This document shows, piece by piece, positions 32,489 to 41,644 of a stretch of DNA of 64,000 bases. Each line of letters begins with the position of its first letter. The stretch's first letter is position 1. The stretch covers positions 248,001 through 312,000 of the forward strand of contig NZ_JAHFZZ010000002.1 in NCBI RefSeq assembly GCF_018603905.1. Direction: 5' to 3'. A program made the position numbers and the translations under genes. Under the pieces are notes generated by a model. That model saw nothing but the letters and a program-made list of their open reading frames with translations, had not been told where the DNA came from and did not search any database. Origin of the DNA: Nonomuraea sp. NEAU-A123. Lineage in GTDB: Bacteria; Actinomycetota; Actinomycetes; Streptosporangiales; Streptosporangiaceae.

Positions 32489-33082
32489 TCATTTGCCGGC
32501 GGGCTGGGCGCGGACGTGGAGACGTTCGCCCTGAGGTCCGAAGAGGGAGAGGATCTCGACCGGCTCGGGACCGGCGTTGCCGAACCAGTGCGGGATATGG
32601 GTGTCGAACTCGGCGACCTCGCCGGGCGTGAGAATCACATCGTGCTCGCCGAGGACCAGGCGCAGCCGACCGGCCAGTACGTAGAGCCACTCGTAGCCCT
32701 CGTGCACCCGGGGGTCGGGCTCGGTTCCGGGCCAGTTCGGTGGCATGACCTGCTTGAACGCCTGGAGCCCGCCGGGCCGGCGGGTGAGCGGGATGAAGAC
32801 GGAGCCACGGCGATTGAACGAGCGCAACTGCACACGCGGGTCACCGGTGGGCGGCGCGTCGACCAGCTCGTCCAGCGTCACCTGGTGGGCGCGCGCCAGG
32901 GGCAGCAACAGCTCCAAGGTCGGCCGCCGCTGCCCGGACTCCAGGCGCGACAGGGTGCTGATCGAGATGCCGGTGGACTCCGACAGCTCGGTCAGCGTGG
33001 CGCCGCGCTGCTGGCGCAGGGTCCGCAGCCGTGGCCCGACGGCATGCAGAACGTCGTCCAGAACAATCTCGTCATCGTCCAT
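32489..33082 (-). CDS. XRE family regulator with C-terminal cupin domain
   Basis: The 197-residue protein has an N-terminal helix-turn-helix (GATLTELSESTGISISTLSR, GQRRPTLELLLPLARAHQ) and a C-terminal cupin (EGYEWLYVLAGRLRLVLGEH, GEVAEFDTHIPHWFGNAG). This HTH-cupin class controls catabolic or detoxification genes and senses a small molecule through the cupin. The ATG at 33082 (MDDDEI) is used. A dyad TTGCC-ACAAC-GGCAA overlaps its probable -10 element, suggesting autoregulation. It lies between two catabolic gene sets and could govern either or neither. Confidence 0.9.
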   Translation of the reverse strand: MDDDEIVLDDVLHAVGPRLRTLRQQRGATLTELSESTGISISTLSRLESGQRRPTLELLLPLARAHQVTLDELVDAPPTGDPRVQLRSFNRRGSVFIPLTRRPGGLQAFKQVMPPNWPGTEPDPRVHEGYEWLYVLAGRLRLVLGEHDVILTPGEVAEFDTHIPHWFGNAGPEPVEILSLFGPQGERLHVRAQPAGK

Positions 33083-33091
33083 AGACGCACT

Positions 33092-33120
33092 TTGCCACAA
33101 CGGCAAGCGCTTTTGTCAAT
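33092..33120 (-). promoter_or_regulatory. Probable promoter and operator of the XRE-cupin gene
   Basis: On the minus strand, TTGACA (33120-33115) is followed at 17 bp by TGGCAA (33097-33092), a weak -10. The dyad TTGCC-ACAAC-GGCAA (33093-33107) covers the -10 and spacer. The ATG is only about 10 bp downstream. Confidence 0.5.
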
Positions 33121-33217
33121 GTCAGCGGGTGGTGAGTGCCGTCACGACAGCCGCGTACATGGTCGACTTGATCGTGCCGAGGGTGGTGCCGATTCGCTTT
33201 CATGGTGAGCGGGGGCA

Positions 33218-33291
33218 TGAGGCGTTCTTGAGTCGTTCTGGCCGCCGTACGCGCGCGGACGGAGCCTACGGTTTTGTGTCAGGGGTCACAC
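33218..33291 (+). promoter_or_regulatory. Shared regulatory blocks upstream of the inositol-type operon
   Basis: TGAGGCGTTCTTGAG (33218-33232) also occurs identically at 43635-43649. GTGTCAGGGGTCACAC (33276-33291) matches, at 12 of 16 bases, the reverse complement of 43687-43702. Both pairs are in promoter regions of the same locus with nearly equal spacing (52-58 bp). They are candidate sites for the LacI-type regulator encoded at 42549. Confidence 0.5.
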
Positions 33292-33357
33292 GCCCTGTCC
33301 CACATCCCGGCCGATCGTCGCGGGGTGTGCCATCAGAACTTCCTGGGGGAGCCAGTC

Positions 33358-34152
33358 ATGCCTCAGCTCAGCGACGCCTTGCTCGACGGCAGGGTCGTCC
33401 TCGTCAGCGGTGGGACGCAAGGCTTGGGTGCGGCGATCGCCATCGCCGCGGTGCGGAACGGCGCCGACGTCGTGGTCACCGGCCGGCGGAAGGACGTCGG
33501 TGAGCAGTTCGCGACCGATCTCGCCGAACGGTCGGGGCGGCAGGTTCGCTACGTCCAGGCCGATGCCAGTGACGTCGGCCAGGGCCAGGCCGCGGTCGCG
33601 GAGACGATCGACCGGTTCGGCCGGATCGACTGCATGGTGAACTGCGCCGGCCTCACCACCCGCGGCACGATGCTCGACACCACGCCGGAGCTCTTCGACG
33701 AGCACATCGCCGTCAATCTGCGTGGTCCGTTCTTCCTCATGCAGGCGGCGATCAAGGACATGGTCGCCCGAGGCAAAGGGGGTTCCATCGTCAACATCAT
33801 CACGATGTCGTCCCACGGCGGTCAGCCGTACCTGGCGCCGTACGTCGCATCAAAGTCCGGCCTGGTCGGACTCACCCGCAATGCCGCGTTCGCTCATCGC
33901 TGGGACCGGATCCGGATCAACGGCGTGAACATCGGGTGGACCGAGACCGAGGGCGAGGACGCCACCCAGCGCCGTTGGCACGACGCCGACGACGACTGGC
34001 TCGAGAAGGCCGCGGCCCAGCAGCCCATGGGGAAGCTGGGGCAGGTCGACGAGATCGCCGACTTCGTGATCTTCCTGCTCTCAGACCGCAGCGGTGTGGT
34101 CACCGGGTCCGTCATCGACTGGGACCAGATCATCCCAGGCGCCCACGAGTAG
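33358..34152 (+). CDS. Short-chain dehydrogenase/reductase
   Basis: The 264-residue protein has the Rossmann glycine motif VVLVSGGTQGLGAAIA near residue 15, NCAGLTTRG, and the catalytic Ser and YxxxK (SSHGG, YVASK near residue 160). The C-terminus (VTGSVIDWDQIIPGAHE) is the usual 'GxxxxxDGG' region but with a variant WDQ in place of DGG. NAD(P)-dependent oxidation of a polyol or inosose is expected from context. It is the first gene of the operon, with GGGGGAG 5 bp ahead of the ATG. Confidence 0.9.
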   Translation: MPQLSDALLDGRVVLVSGGTQGLGAAIAIAAVRNGADVVVTGRRKDVGEQFATDLAERSGRQVRYVQADASDVGQGQAAVAETIDRFGRIDCMVNCAGLTTRGTMLDTTPELFDEHIAVNLRGPFFLMQAAIKDMVARGKGGSIVNIITMSSHGGQPYLAPYVASKSGLVGLTRNAAFAHRWDRIRINGVNIGWTETEGEDATQRRWHDADDDWLEKAAAQQPMGKLGQVDEIADFVIFLLSDRSGVVTGSVIDWDQIIPGAHE

Positions 34153-34180
34153 TCGTCACCACCTCAGGAGAAGTTACGCC

Positions 34181-35179
34181 ATGCGCATCGGACTGATCGG
34201 CGTGGGACGCATCGGCGCGTTCCACGCGCAGACGCTCACGGACCTCCCGGCGGTCGACGAGATCATCATCACTGACGCCGCCCCCGACCTCGCGCGACGG
34301 GTCGGGGAGCGGCTTGACGTCCGCGTCGCCCCGGAGCCCGCCGACGTGCTGACCTCAGGCGTCGACGGCATCATCATCGCGTCCTCGACCGCCACTCACC
34401 CCGACTTCATCCGAGCCTGCGTTCGGGCGGGGATCCCCACCTTCTGCGAGAAACCCGTCGCCGCGCTGTCGGAGGAGGCCGTCGCGCTGCGGGACGAGCT
34501 GGCCGGCAACGACACCCCGATCCAGATCGGCTTCCCACGCCGCTTCGACGCCGCCTACATGGCGGCCAGGGCAGACGTGGTCGCGGGCACCCTGGGGTAC
34601 GTCCACACCGTACGCTCGACGACGCTGGACCCGGCGCCTCCGCCGGAGGCCTACATCCGCGGGTCGGGCGGCATCTTCAACGACTGCGCGATCCACGACT
34701 TCGACGCCGTCCGGTACGTCACCGGCCAGGAGGTCGTCGAGGTGTACGCCGCCGGCACCAACCAGGGCGTCGACTACATCGAGGCCGCCGGTGACGCCGA
34801 GTCCGTCACCTCCATCCTGACCATGACCGGTGGCACGCTCGCCGTCGTCTCCAACAGCCGTTCCAACGGCCGCGGCCACGACGTCCGCCTCGAGGTGCTG
34901 GGCAGCAAGGATTCGGTGGCCGCGGGCCTGGACGACCGCCTGCCGCTGCGGTCCGCCGATCCGGCGGTCGCCTTTCCGTCCGGCACACCGTGGAACTTCT
35001 TCATGGACCGCTTCGCGGACGCCTTCCGCGCCGAGCTGACCGCCTTCACCCAGGTCGTGGCCGGCGCCCTTCCCTCGCCCTGCACCCTCCACGACGGCGT
35101 CGAGGCGTCGCTCATCGCCGAGGCCGCCACCCGATCCTGGCGCGAGCATCGGCCGGTGCGCCTCGACGACGTCCGCTGA
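34181..35179 (+). CDS. Gfo/Idh/MocA oxidoreductase, inositol 2-dehydrogenase-like
   Basis: The 332-residue protein has the Rossmann motif IGLIGVGRIGAFHAQTL, FCEKPVAAL (EKP motif, residues ~95-105), IQIGFPRRFDAAYMAA and the catalytic-type GGIFNDCAIHDFDAVRYV block with D-x3-H. This is the pattern of IolG-type inositol dehydrogenases. It follows the SDR gene by 28 bp with CAGGAGAAG before the ATG. It probably oxidises an inositol or related polyol. Four other Gfo/Idh/MocA genes lie in the window. Confidence 0.85.
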   Translation: MRIGLIGVGRIGAFHAQTLTDLPAVDEIIITDAAPDLARRVGERLDVRVAPEPADVLTSGVDGIIIASSTATHPDFIRACVRAGIPTFCEKPVAALSEEAVALRDELAGNDTPIQIGFPRRFDAAYMAARADVVAGTLGYVHTVRSTTLDPAPPPEAYIRGSGGIFNDCAIHDFDAVRYVTGQEVVEVYAAGTNQGVDYIEAAGDAESVTSILTMTGGTLAVVSNSRSNGRGHDVRLEVLGSKDSVAAGLDDRLPLRSADPAVAFPSGTPWNFFMDRFADAFRAELTAFTQVVAGALPSPCTLHDGVEASLIAEAATRSWREHRPVRLDDVR

Positions 35180-35226
35180 CCTCCTTCAGAAAGGCAGGCG
35201 GAGCCATCCGCCGCAGGTGGACCCCA

Positions 35227-36381
35227 ATGTCGCAACATGTCAACGTCGGTATCGTCGGCTTCGGCTGGATGGGCCAGGTCCATGCCAAGGCCCTGACCCG
35301 CGTCCTGCAGCACTACCGTGATCTGGGCGCGACCCCGCGCCTGGTCGGGGTCGCGGACCCCGCCGACGACGACCGCCTCGACTACGCCCGCAAGGTCTTC
35401 GGCGTCTCCTGGACCACCCCGGACTGGACCGACCTCGTCAGCCGCGACGACATCGACCTGGTGTGTGTCGCGGGCCCGAACTTCACCCACCGCGACGTGG
35501 CCGTGACCGCCGCCAAGGCGGGCAAGCACATCTGGATCGAGAAGCCCGCCGGTCGCAACCTGGCCGAGACCCAGGAGATCGCCGACGCGATCGCGGCCGC
35601 CGGCGTCGCTTCCGCCGTCGGCTTCAACTACCGCAACGCCCCCGCCGTCGAAGTCGCCCGCGACCTGGTCGCCTCCGGCCGGATCGGCGAGGTCCGCCAC
35701 GTCCGGGTGCAGATGCTCGGCGACTACTGCGCCCACCCCGACGGCGCCCTGACCTGGCGTTTCGTACAGGACCAGGCCGGCAGCGGCGTCATCGGCGACC
35801 TCGCCTCGCACGGCCTCGACCTCGCCCAGTACGTTGTCGGCCCGATCACCGCCTTGCTCGCCGAGACATCGACGTTCATCACCCAGCGTCCCCAGGCCAT
35901 CGGCGCCTCGTCGCACTTCTCGCGTGGCGCGGACGGCCCGCTGCTGCCGGTCGAGAACGAGGACCACGTCCTCACCATGCTGCGGTTCGCGTCGGGGGCC
36001 AAGGGCTTCCTGGAGGCCAGCCGCGCCTCCGTCGGCGAGCAGAACTCCTACGGGTTCGAGGTGCACGGCAGCACCGGTGCTCTCGCCTGGGACTTCCGGC
36101 GGATGGGCGAGCTGCAGGTGTGCCTCGGCCAGGACTACCAGGGCGCGTCGTGGACCACCCACCGCGTCGGGCCGAACGACGGCGAGGCCGGGGCGTTCCA
36201 GCCGGACACCGCTATCCCGCTCAGCTTCGACGACCTCAAGGTGATCGAGGCCCAGCGCCTGCTCACCTCGATCGTCACCCATACACCCGACGGCGCGACC
36301 ATCGCCGACATGGTGCTGGCCGCTCGGCTCGTCGACGCGATGCTTCGCTCGGACGCCGAGAAGCGCTGGATCACCGTCTGA
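35227..36381 (+). CDS. Gfo/Idh/MocA family oxidoreductase
   Basis: The 384-residue protein starts with VNVGIVGFGWMGQVHAKALT, has IWIEKPAGRNLAETQEIADA (EKP motif), VGFNYRNAPAVEVARDLVAS and VIGDLASHGLDLAQYVVGPI (D-x3-H). It is longer than the other copies, with an extra C-terminal block. NAD(P)-dependent oxidation of a sugar, keto-inositol or deoxy-sugar acid is likely. It is preceded by a 47-bp gap with AGGTGG near the ATG and is followed by the aldehyde dehydrogenase gene. Confidence 0.87.
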   Translation: MSQHVNVGIVGFGWMGQVHAKALTRVLQHYRDLGATPRLVGVADPADDDRLDYARKVFGVSWTTPDWTDLVSRDDIDLVCVAGPNFTHRDVAVTAAKAGKHIWIEKPAGRNLAETQEIADAIAAAGVASAVGFNYRNAPAVEVARDLVASGRIGEVRHVRVQMLGDYCAHPDGALTWRFVQDQAGSGVIGDLASHGLDLAQYVVGPITALLAETSTFITQRPQAIGASSHFSRGADGPLLPVENEDHVLTMLRFASGAKGFLEASRASVGEQNSYGFEVHGSTGALAWDFRRMGELQVCLGQDYQGASWTTHRVGPNDGEAGAFQPDTAIPLSFDDLKVIEAQRLLTSIVTHTPDGATIADMVLAARLVDAMLRSDAEKRWITV

Positions 36382-36398
36382 ACAGGAAGGCCCACACC

Positions 36399-37838
36399 AT
36401 GACCGACGGTCAGCTCCTCATCGCCGGCGAATGGGTTCCGAGCGCCGGTGGGCGGGTCGAGGAGGTCCGCTCCCCGTACGACGGGCACGTCGTCGGGCAG
36501 GCGGCCATCGCCGACACCTCCGACGTCGACAAGGCTCTGGCCGCCGCCGAGCACGGCGCGGCGGTGTGGCGCGAGTTGCCCGCCCACGCCCGTCTCACCA
36601 TCCTGATGCGCGCTGCCGCGCTCGTCGACGAGCGCGCCGAGGAGATCGCCGCGCTGTTGTCCGCCGAGAACGGCAAGACCATCACCGAGGCACGCGGCGA
36701 GGTCGGCCGCGCCGGCGACATGATCCGGCTCGCCGGGTACGAGGGCACCCAGCTCTACGGCCAGACCCTGCCGCTGGACGCCCACCGGGGCACCGGCCTG
36801 GACAAGGTGGGCTTCACCCTGCGCCAGCCGTGCGGCGTGGTCGTCGCGATCACCCCGTTCAACTACCCGTCGCTGCTGGTGTTGCACAAGGTCGCGCCCG
36901 CACTGGCCGCCGGCAACGCCGTCGTCCTGAAGCCGGCCAGGACCACCCCGCTGACCGCGCTGGCCCTGGCCCGGGCGTTCACCGACGCCGGGCTGCCTCC
37001 AGGTGTGCTCAACGTCATCACCGGCCCGGGCGGCCGGCTCGGTGACGCGCTCGTCTCCGACGCCAGGGTCCGCAAGATCTCCTTCACCGGCTCCACCGCG
37101 GTCGGCGAGCACATTGCACGCACCGCCGGGGTGAAGAAGCTGTCCCTCGAACTCGGCGCCTCGTGCCCGGTCGTGATCCTTCCGGACGCGGATGTCGAGG
37201 CCGCGGCCAGCGCTATCGCGGCCGGCGGCTACATCAACGCCGGCCAGGTGTGTATCTCCGTCCAGCGCGTCATCGCCCACCCACGGGTGCACGGCGACCT
37301 CCTGGACGCCCTCGTTCCCCTGGTCGAGGCGATCCCTTACGGCGACCCGTCCCAGGACGGCACCCGACTGGGGACCCTGATCAGCGAGGCCGAGGCGCGG
37401 CGCGTCGAGGGGGCGCTCCGCGCCTCGGTCGACGGTGGAGCCAAGCTCCTCACCGGCGGGCAGCGCGAGGGCGCCATCGTCACCCCGGCTGTCGTCGATG
37501 ACGTGGCCCCGGACGCCCCGCTGAACCAGGAGGAGCTCTTCGGCCCCGCGGTCGCGATATCCACCGCCGAGGACTGGGCCACCGCCATCGCGTACGCCAA
37601 CTCCACCGCCTACGGGCTGGGCGCCGGCGTGTTCACCAAGGACGTCAGCGCCGCCGTGCGTGCCATGCGTCAGATCGACGCCGGCGTCATCCACATCAAC
37701 TGGACCCCGCTGTGGCGCGCCGACCTCATGCCCTACGGCGGCCTCAAGGCCTCCGGCATCGGCAAGGAAGGCTTCCGCGCCGCCGTCGCCGAGATGACCG
37801 AGGAGAAGACCATCATCCTGCACGGCCAGCCCTGGTGA
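36399..37838 (+). CDS. Aldehyde dehydrogenase (NAD(P)+)
   Basis: The 479-residue protein has the ALDH fold with ITPFNYPSLLVLHKVAPALA, FTGSTAVGEHIA, LELGASCP (general-base Glu) and GQVCISVQRV (catalytic Cys). In this locus it would oxidise an aldehyde from the final cleavage step, such as malonic semialdehyde or another C3/C4 aldehyde. It lacks the distinct IolA/MMSDH active-site context, so CoA-dependence is unlikely. It lies 17 bp after the preceding gene and 50 bp ahead of IolD. Confidence 0.9.
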   Translation: MTDGQLLIAGEWVPSAGGRVEEVRSPYDGHVVGQAAIADTSDVDKALAAAEHGAAVWRELPAHARLTILMRAAALVDERAEEIAALLSAENGKTITEARGEVGRAGDMIRLAGYEGTQLYGQTLPLDAHRGTGLDKVGFTLRQPCGVVVAITPFNYPSLLVLHKVAPALAAGNAVVLKPARTTPLTALALARAFTDAGLPPGVLNVITGPGGRLGDALVSDARVRKISFTGSTAVGEHIARTAGVKKLSLELGASCPVVILPDADVEAAASAIAAGGYINAGQVCISVQRVIAHPRVHGDLLDALVPLVEAIPYGDPSQDGTRLGTLISEAEARRVEGALRASVDGGAKLLTGGQREGAIVTPAVVDDVAPDAPLNQEELFGPAVAISTAEDWATAIAYANSTAYGLGAGVFTKDVSAAVRAMRQIDAGVIHINWTPLWRADLMPYGGLKASGIGKEGFRAAVAEMTEEKTIILHGQPW

Positions 37839-37888
37839 CCCGCCCCTCAGTCAGTGCGGATCCCGTGCGTCCCAAGGAGAACAAGGAC

Positions 37889-39850
37889 ATGACAAGCAAC
37901 CGGACGCTGCGCCTCACCACGGCCCAGGCACTGGTCCTGTACCTATCCCGGCAGTACAGCGTCGCCGACGGCGACCGCCGTCGGATGATCCCCGCCGCGC
38001 TGGGCATCTTCGGTCACGGCAACGTCGCCGGACTCGGCCAGGCGCTCGACCAGTACGCCGACGACCTGCCGTTCATCCAGGGCCGCAACGAGCAGGGCCT
38101 GGTCCACATCGCCAGCGGGTTCGCCAAGGCCTCCCGGCGACGCGCGGCGCTGGCCGTCACCGCGTCCATCGGGCCCGGCGCGCTCAACATGGTCACCGGC
38201 GCCGCCCTGGCGACGGTCAACCGGCTGCCCGTCCTGCTGCTGCCCGGCGACTCCTACGCGACCCGCCGTCAGGGACCGGTCCTGCAGCAGCTGCAACACC
38301 CGATCGAGGCCGATGCCAGCGTCAACGACGCCTTCCGCCCGGTGTCCCGGTTCTTCGACCGGATCACCCGCCCCGAGCAGCTTCTCACCGCGCTCCCGGC
38401 CGCCATGAGGGTGCTCGTGGACCCGGTCAACACCGGAGCCGCCGTCCTGTCCCTGCCGCAGGACATCCAGTCTCACGCCTACGACTTCCCGCTGGAGTTC
38501 TTCGCCGAGCGCGACTGGGCCATCCGCAGGCCGGTCCCTGAGCAGGACGAGATCGCCGCCCTCGCCGAACTGTTCGCGACGGCCTCCCGGCCGCTCATCA
38601 TCGCCGGCGGCGGTGTCCTCTACGCAGGCGCCGGCACCGAGCTCGAGCGGCTCGCCGACACCGTCGGCATCCCGGTCGCCGAGACCTTCGCCGGCAAGGG
38701 CGCCGTCCAGGCCGACGCCTGGTGGCAGTTGGGGGGCATCGGCCTCGAGGGCAACCCCGCGACCAACGAGGTGGCCCGCGCCGCCGACCTCGTGCTCACC
38801 GTCGGGTCCCGGCTGACCGACTTCGCCACCGCCTCCCACTCGCTGTTCACCACCGCCGACGTGCGGTTCGCCAGCATCAACGTCGACCCGCGTGACGGCG
38901 ACCGGCTCGGCGCCACCTCGGTCCTCGGCGACGCCAAGCTCGCCCTGCGAGCCCTGGCCGACGCCCTCGTGGCCGCCGGGGTCACGACCAGCAATGCCTG
39001 GCGGGACACCGTGACCACCGCCAAGGCAGGCTGGCTGCCCGTACGCGCGGCGGCCCTGGACGCCGACACCCCCGTCGACGTGGACGCGCTGCGCGAACAG
39101 GCCACCGACGCCATCCCGGACACCGATGCCGTCCTCACCCAAGGCCAGCTCATCGGGCTGCTCCAGGAGCACGCCCATCAGGGCGACACCATCGTGGCCG
39201 CCGCGGGCGGACCGCCCGGTGACCTGCTGAAGGTCTGGGACGCCACTGACGGACGCACCTGCCACCTGGAGTTCGGGTTCTCCTGCATGGGCTACGAGAT
39301 CCCGGCCGCGATCGGCACCCGGCTCGCCGACGCCGACCCAGAGCACCGCGTCACCGCCTTCATCGGGGACGGTACGTTCCTCATGGCACCCACCGAGCTC
39401 GCCACGGCCGCCCAGGAGGGCCTGGCCGTCACCGTGGTGGTCCCCGAGAACCACGGCTACCAGGTCATTCACCGGCTGCAGATGTTCACGATGGGCCGCG
39501 AGTTCGGCAACGAGTTCCGATACCGCACGGAGCCGCTCACTCTTGAGGCGGGCAAGGACGCCGCACTGACCGGCGACTACCTCCAGGTCGACCTCGTGCA
39601 GGTCGCCGCCGGCCTGGGCGCTCGGGCCCTGCGGGCGACGACTGCCGGCGAGATCCGGCGGGCGCTCCAGGAGACCCGGTCGGAGACCCGTCCGGTCCTC
39701 ATCGTCGTCCCGGTCATCCCGCACGCCGACCTTCCGTCGGCGGGTTGCTGGTGGGACGTCGCGCCCGCCGAGGTGTCCGAGTCCGACACGGTCCGCGCCG
39801 CCCGAAGCCAGTACGAGTCCGGCCTGGCCACCCAGCGGTGGCACGGATGA
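37889..39850 (+). CDS. iolD: 3D-(3,5/4)-trihydroxycyclohexane-1,2-dione acylhydrolase
   Basis: The 653-residue TPP enzyme (B. subtilis IolD is about 640) has the diagnostic opening RLTTAQALVLYLSRQYSVAD, IFGHGNVAGLGQALDQ, QGRNEQGLVHIASGFAKA, PVLLLPGDSYATRRQGPVLQ and DPVNTGAAVLSLPQDIQ. The C-terminal cofactor part is FIGDGTFLMAPTELATAAQE. It opens the ring of the inositol-derived cyclic dione to a 5-deoxy-glucuronate-type acid. This is the strongest sign that the locus handles inositol. AAGGAGA precedes the ATG at 37889. Confidence 0.9.
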   Translation: MTSNRTLRLTTAQALVLYLSRQYSVADGDRRRMIPAALGIFGHGNVAGLGQALDQYADDLPFIQGRNEQGLVHIASGFAKASRRRAALAVTASIGPGALNMVTGAALATVNRLPVLLLPGDSYATRRQGPVLQQLQHPIEADASVNDAFRPVSRFFDRITRPEQLLTALPAAMRVLVDPVNTGAAVLSLPQDIQSHAYDFPLEFFAERDWAIRRPVPEQDEIAALAELFATASRPLIIAGGGVLYAGAGTELERLADTVGIPVAETFAGKGAVQADAWWQLGGIGLEGNPATNEVARAADLVLTVGSRLTDFATASHSLFTTADVRFASINVDPRDGDRLGATSVLGDAKLALRALADALVAAGVTTSNAWRDTVTTAKAGWLPVRAAALDADTPVDVDALREQATDAIPDTDAVLTQGQLIGLLQEHAHQGDTIVAAAGGPPGDLLKVWDATDGRTCHLEFGFSCMGYEIPAAIGTRLADADPEHRVTAFIGDGTFLMAPTELATAAQEGLAVTVVVPENHGYQVIHRLQMFTMGREFGNEFRYRTEPLTLEAGKDAALTGDYLQVDLVQVAAGLGARALRATTAGEIRRALQETRSETRPVLIVVPVIPHADLPSAGCWWDVAPAEVSESDTVRAARSQYESGLATQRWHG

Positions 39851-40632
39851 CCCACAACCCGTACGCCTTGGACCGCGGCGACCTGCGACGACGCCTCGCC
39901 CGCGGCGACGTCACCTACGGCACCTTCCTCGGCGCCGCCACACCGGTCACCGCCGAAGTGTGCGCGGCGGCCGGCGTCGACTGGGTCCTGCTCGACCTCG
40001 AGCACGGCGCCGGCGGCGAGGAGCAGGCCCGCGACGTCATCGCCGCCGCCGCGTCGTACTCGGTGCCGACGGTCGTCCGGGTGGAGTCCACCGAGCGCAT
40101 CCGCGCCGGCCGCCTGCTCGACCTGGGCGCGGCCGGGGTCATGTTCCCCCGGGTCAACACCGCCGACGAGGCCGCCGCCTGTGTGCGGCACCTGCGCTAC
40201 CCGCCGGCGGGGGACAGGGGAGTGGCCACCTACAACCGCATGTGCCGGTACGGGCTGGACCCGGCCGCCCTCGACCGCTCGGACGGCGATGTCCTCGGCG
40301 TGGTCCAGATCGAGACCCTCCCGGCCCTGGACGCCGTCGAGGACATCGCCGCCCTCGACGGCGTCGACGTCCTGTTCGTCGGCCCCCGCGACCTCAGCCA
40401 CGCCCTCGACGTCCCCGGCCAGACCCAGGCACCGGTGTACGTCGCCGCCCTCGACCGGGTCCTCGCCGCGGCCAAAGGGAACGGCAAGGCCGCCGGACAG
40501 CTCGTGTCGGACGGCGCCGCGGCAGCCAGACTGGCCGCGGCAGGCTGGCAGTTCCTGGCCATCGGCTCCGACACGACCCTGCTCGCCGGCGCCGTCGTCG
40601 CCGAGCTGCGCAAGGCCGGTGGGACGCCGTGA
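39847..40632 (+). CDS. HpcH/HpaI aldolase family protein
   Basis: The 261-residue protein has the canonical class II pattern: WVLLDLEHGAGGEEQARDVI, VVRVESTERIRAGRLLDLGA, GVMFPRVNTADEA, ATYNRMCRYG, VVQIETLPALDAVEDIAA and VLFVGPRDLSHAL. The enzyme uses a divalent metal to cleave 2-oxo-4-hydroxy acids to pyruvate and an aldehyde. The IolD stop overlaps its ATG (ATGA), so it is part of the inositol operon. It could replace the IolC-IolJ steps by cleaving a non-phosphorylated keto-acid. The last 14 codons lie in a 44-bp tandem duplication. Confidence 0.9.
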   Translation: MTHNPYALDRGDLRRRLARGDVTYGTFLGAATPVTAEVCAAAGVDWVLLDLEHGAGGEEQARDVIAAAASYSVPTVVRVESTERIRAGRLLDLGAAGVMFPRVNTADEAAACVRHLRYPPAGDRGVATYNRMCRYGLDPAALDRSDGDVLGVVQIETLPALDAVEDIAALDGVDVLFVGPRDLSHALDVPGQTQAPVYVAALDRVLAAAKGNGKAAGQLVSDGAAAARLAAAGWQFLAIGSDTTLLAGAVVAELRKAGGTP

Positions 40633-40687
40633 GGACCGTCATCGCCGAGCTGCGCGGGGCCGGTGAGAGGCCGTGAAGACCGCCGTC
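40592..40687 (+). repeat. 44-bp imperfect tandem duplication across the aldolase/dehydrogenase junction
   Basis: Positions 40592-40643 recur 44 bp downstream with about 8 differences. Each copy carries a GTGA junction (GTG at 40629 and at 40673). The copy between them encodes a small reading frame V-R-T-V-I-A-E-L-R-G-A-G-E-R-P-stop, which mirrors the aldolase C-terminus (VVAELRKAGGTP). The original genes were probably overlapping by 4 bp before the duplication. Confidence 0.8.
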
Positions 40688-41644
40688 GGCCGGCAGATCG
40701 TCGTGACCCTGGGTGACGTCGAACCCGGCCTCGTCACCGGGCACCTGCCGCCGGACGTGCGATTCGTGGCCGACCCCGGCCCCGAGGACCTTCGTGGAGC
40801 CGCAGGAGCGATCGTGCGGGCCGACGCCCTCGTCGACACCGCGATGCTCGACCGGATGCCCAACCTCCGGGTGCTCGCCCGCACCGGCGTCGGCGTGGAA
40901 CGGGTCGACGTCGCCGAAGCCACCCGCCGCGGCATCGCCGTCGTCGTCACACCAGGCGCCGGCACCCACGCCGTCGCCGAAGGAGCCCTGGCGATGATCC
41001 TCCATCTGGTGAAACGGCTGGGCGTCACGACCGAATGCGTCGCCCGAGGCCGCTGGTCAGAACGTGGCACGATCACCCTCGGGGACCTCGAGGGAGCGAC
41101 GATCGGCATCGTCGGCTACGGCCGGATCGGCCGCCGCGTCGGCCACCTGGCCCGCGCGTTCGGCATGACCGTCCTCGCCCACGACCCCTACCTCACGCAG
41201 CCGGAGGACGGCGACGGCGACGGCCGCGCCGAGCTCGTCGGTCTGGCGGAACTGCGTTCCCGTTCGCAGGTCGTCACGCTGCACCTGCCGCTCACGCCGC
41301 AGACCCACCACCTCGTCGACTCGGCCTTCCTGGCCGCCATGCCGGTCGGGTCGATCCTGGTGAACTGCGGTCGCGGCGGCCTGCTCGACCTCGACGCCGC
41401 CGCGCACGCCCTCGCCGACGGCCGGCTCGCCGGTCTCGGCCTGGACGTCTTCGACCCCGAACCACCGACCCACCATCCGGTCTTCGACCACGCCGGCGTC
41501 GTGCTGTCGCCTCATCTCATGGGACTCAGCGCCGGCGCCACCCGCGCCACGTTCACCGCTGCCGCACAGGGTGTCGCGGACGTCCTCGCGGGCCGACGAC
41601 CAGCCGCTCTCGCCAACCCCATGCCTGTACAGGAGGAACAATGA
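40673..41644 (+). CDS. D-isomer-specific 2-hydroxyacid dehydrogenase (SerA/PdxB-like fold)
   Basis: The 323-residue protein has the NAD-binding motif IGIVGYGRIGRRVGHLA near residue 140, LHLPLTPQTHHLVDS and the Arg-Glu-His triad region (NCGRGGLLDLDAAAHALAD, GLDVFDPEP, LSPHLMG). The start is GTG 40673. In the operon it may reduce or oxidise a 2-oxo/2-hydroxy acid formed after ring opening, replacing a standard iol step. The preceding 40 bp is duplicated sequence. Its last codons overlap the next ATG (ATGA). Confidence 0.9.
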   Translation: MKTAVGRQIVVTLGDVEPGLVTGHLPPDVRFVADPGPEDLRGAAGAIVRADALVDTAMLDRMPNLRVLARTGVGVERVDVAEATRRGIAVVVTPGAGTHAVAEGALAMILHLVKRLGVTTECVARGRWSERGTITLGDLEGATIGIVGYGRIGRRVGHLARAFGMTVLAHDPYLTQPEDGDGDGRAELVGLAELRSRSQVVTLHLPLTPQTHHLVDSAFLAAMPVGSILVNCGRGGLLDLDAAAHALADGRLAGLGLDVFDPEPPTHHPVFDHAGVVLSPHLMGLSAGATRATFTAAAQGVADVLAGRRPAALANPMPVQEEQ

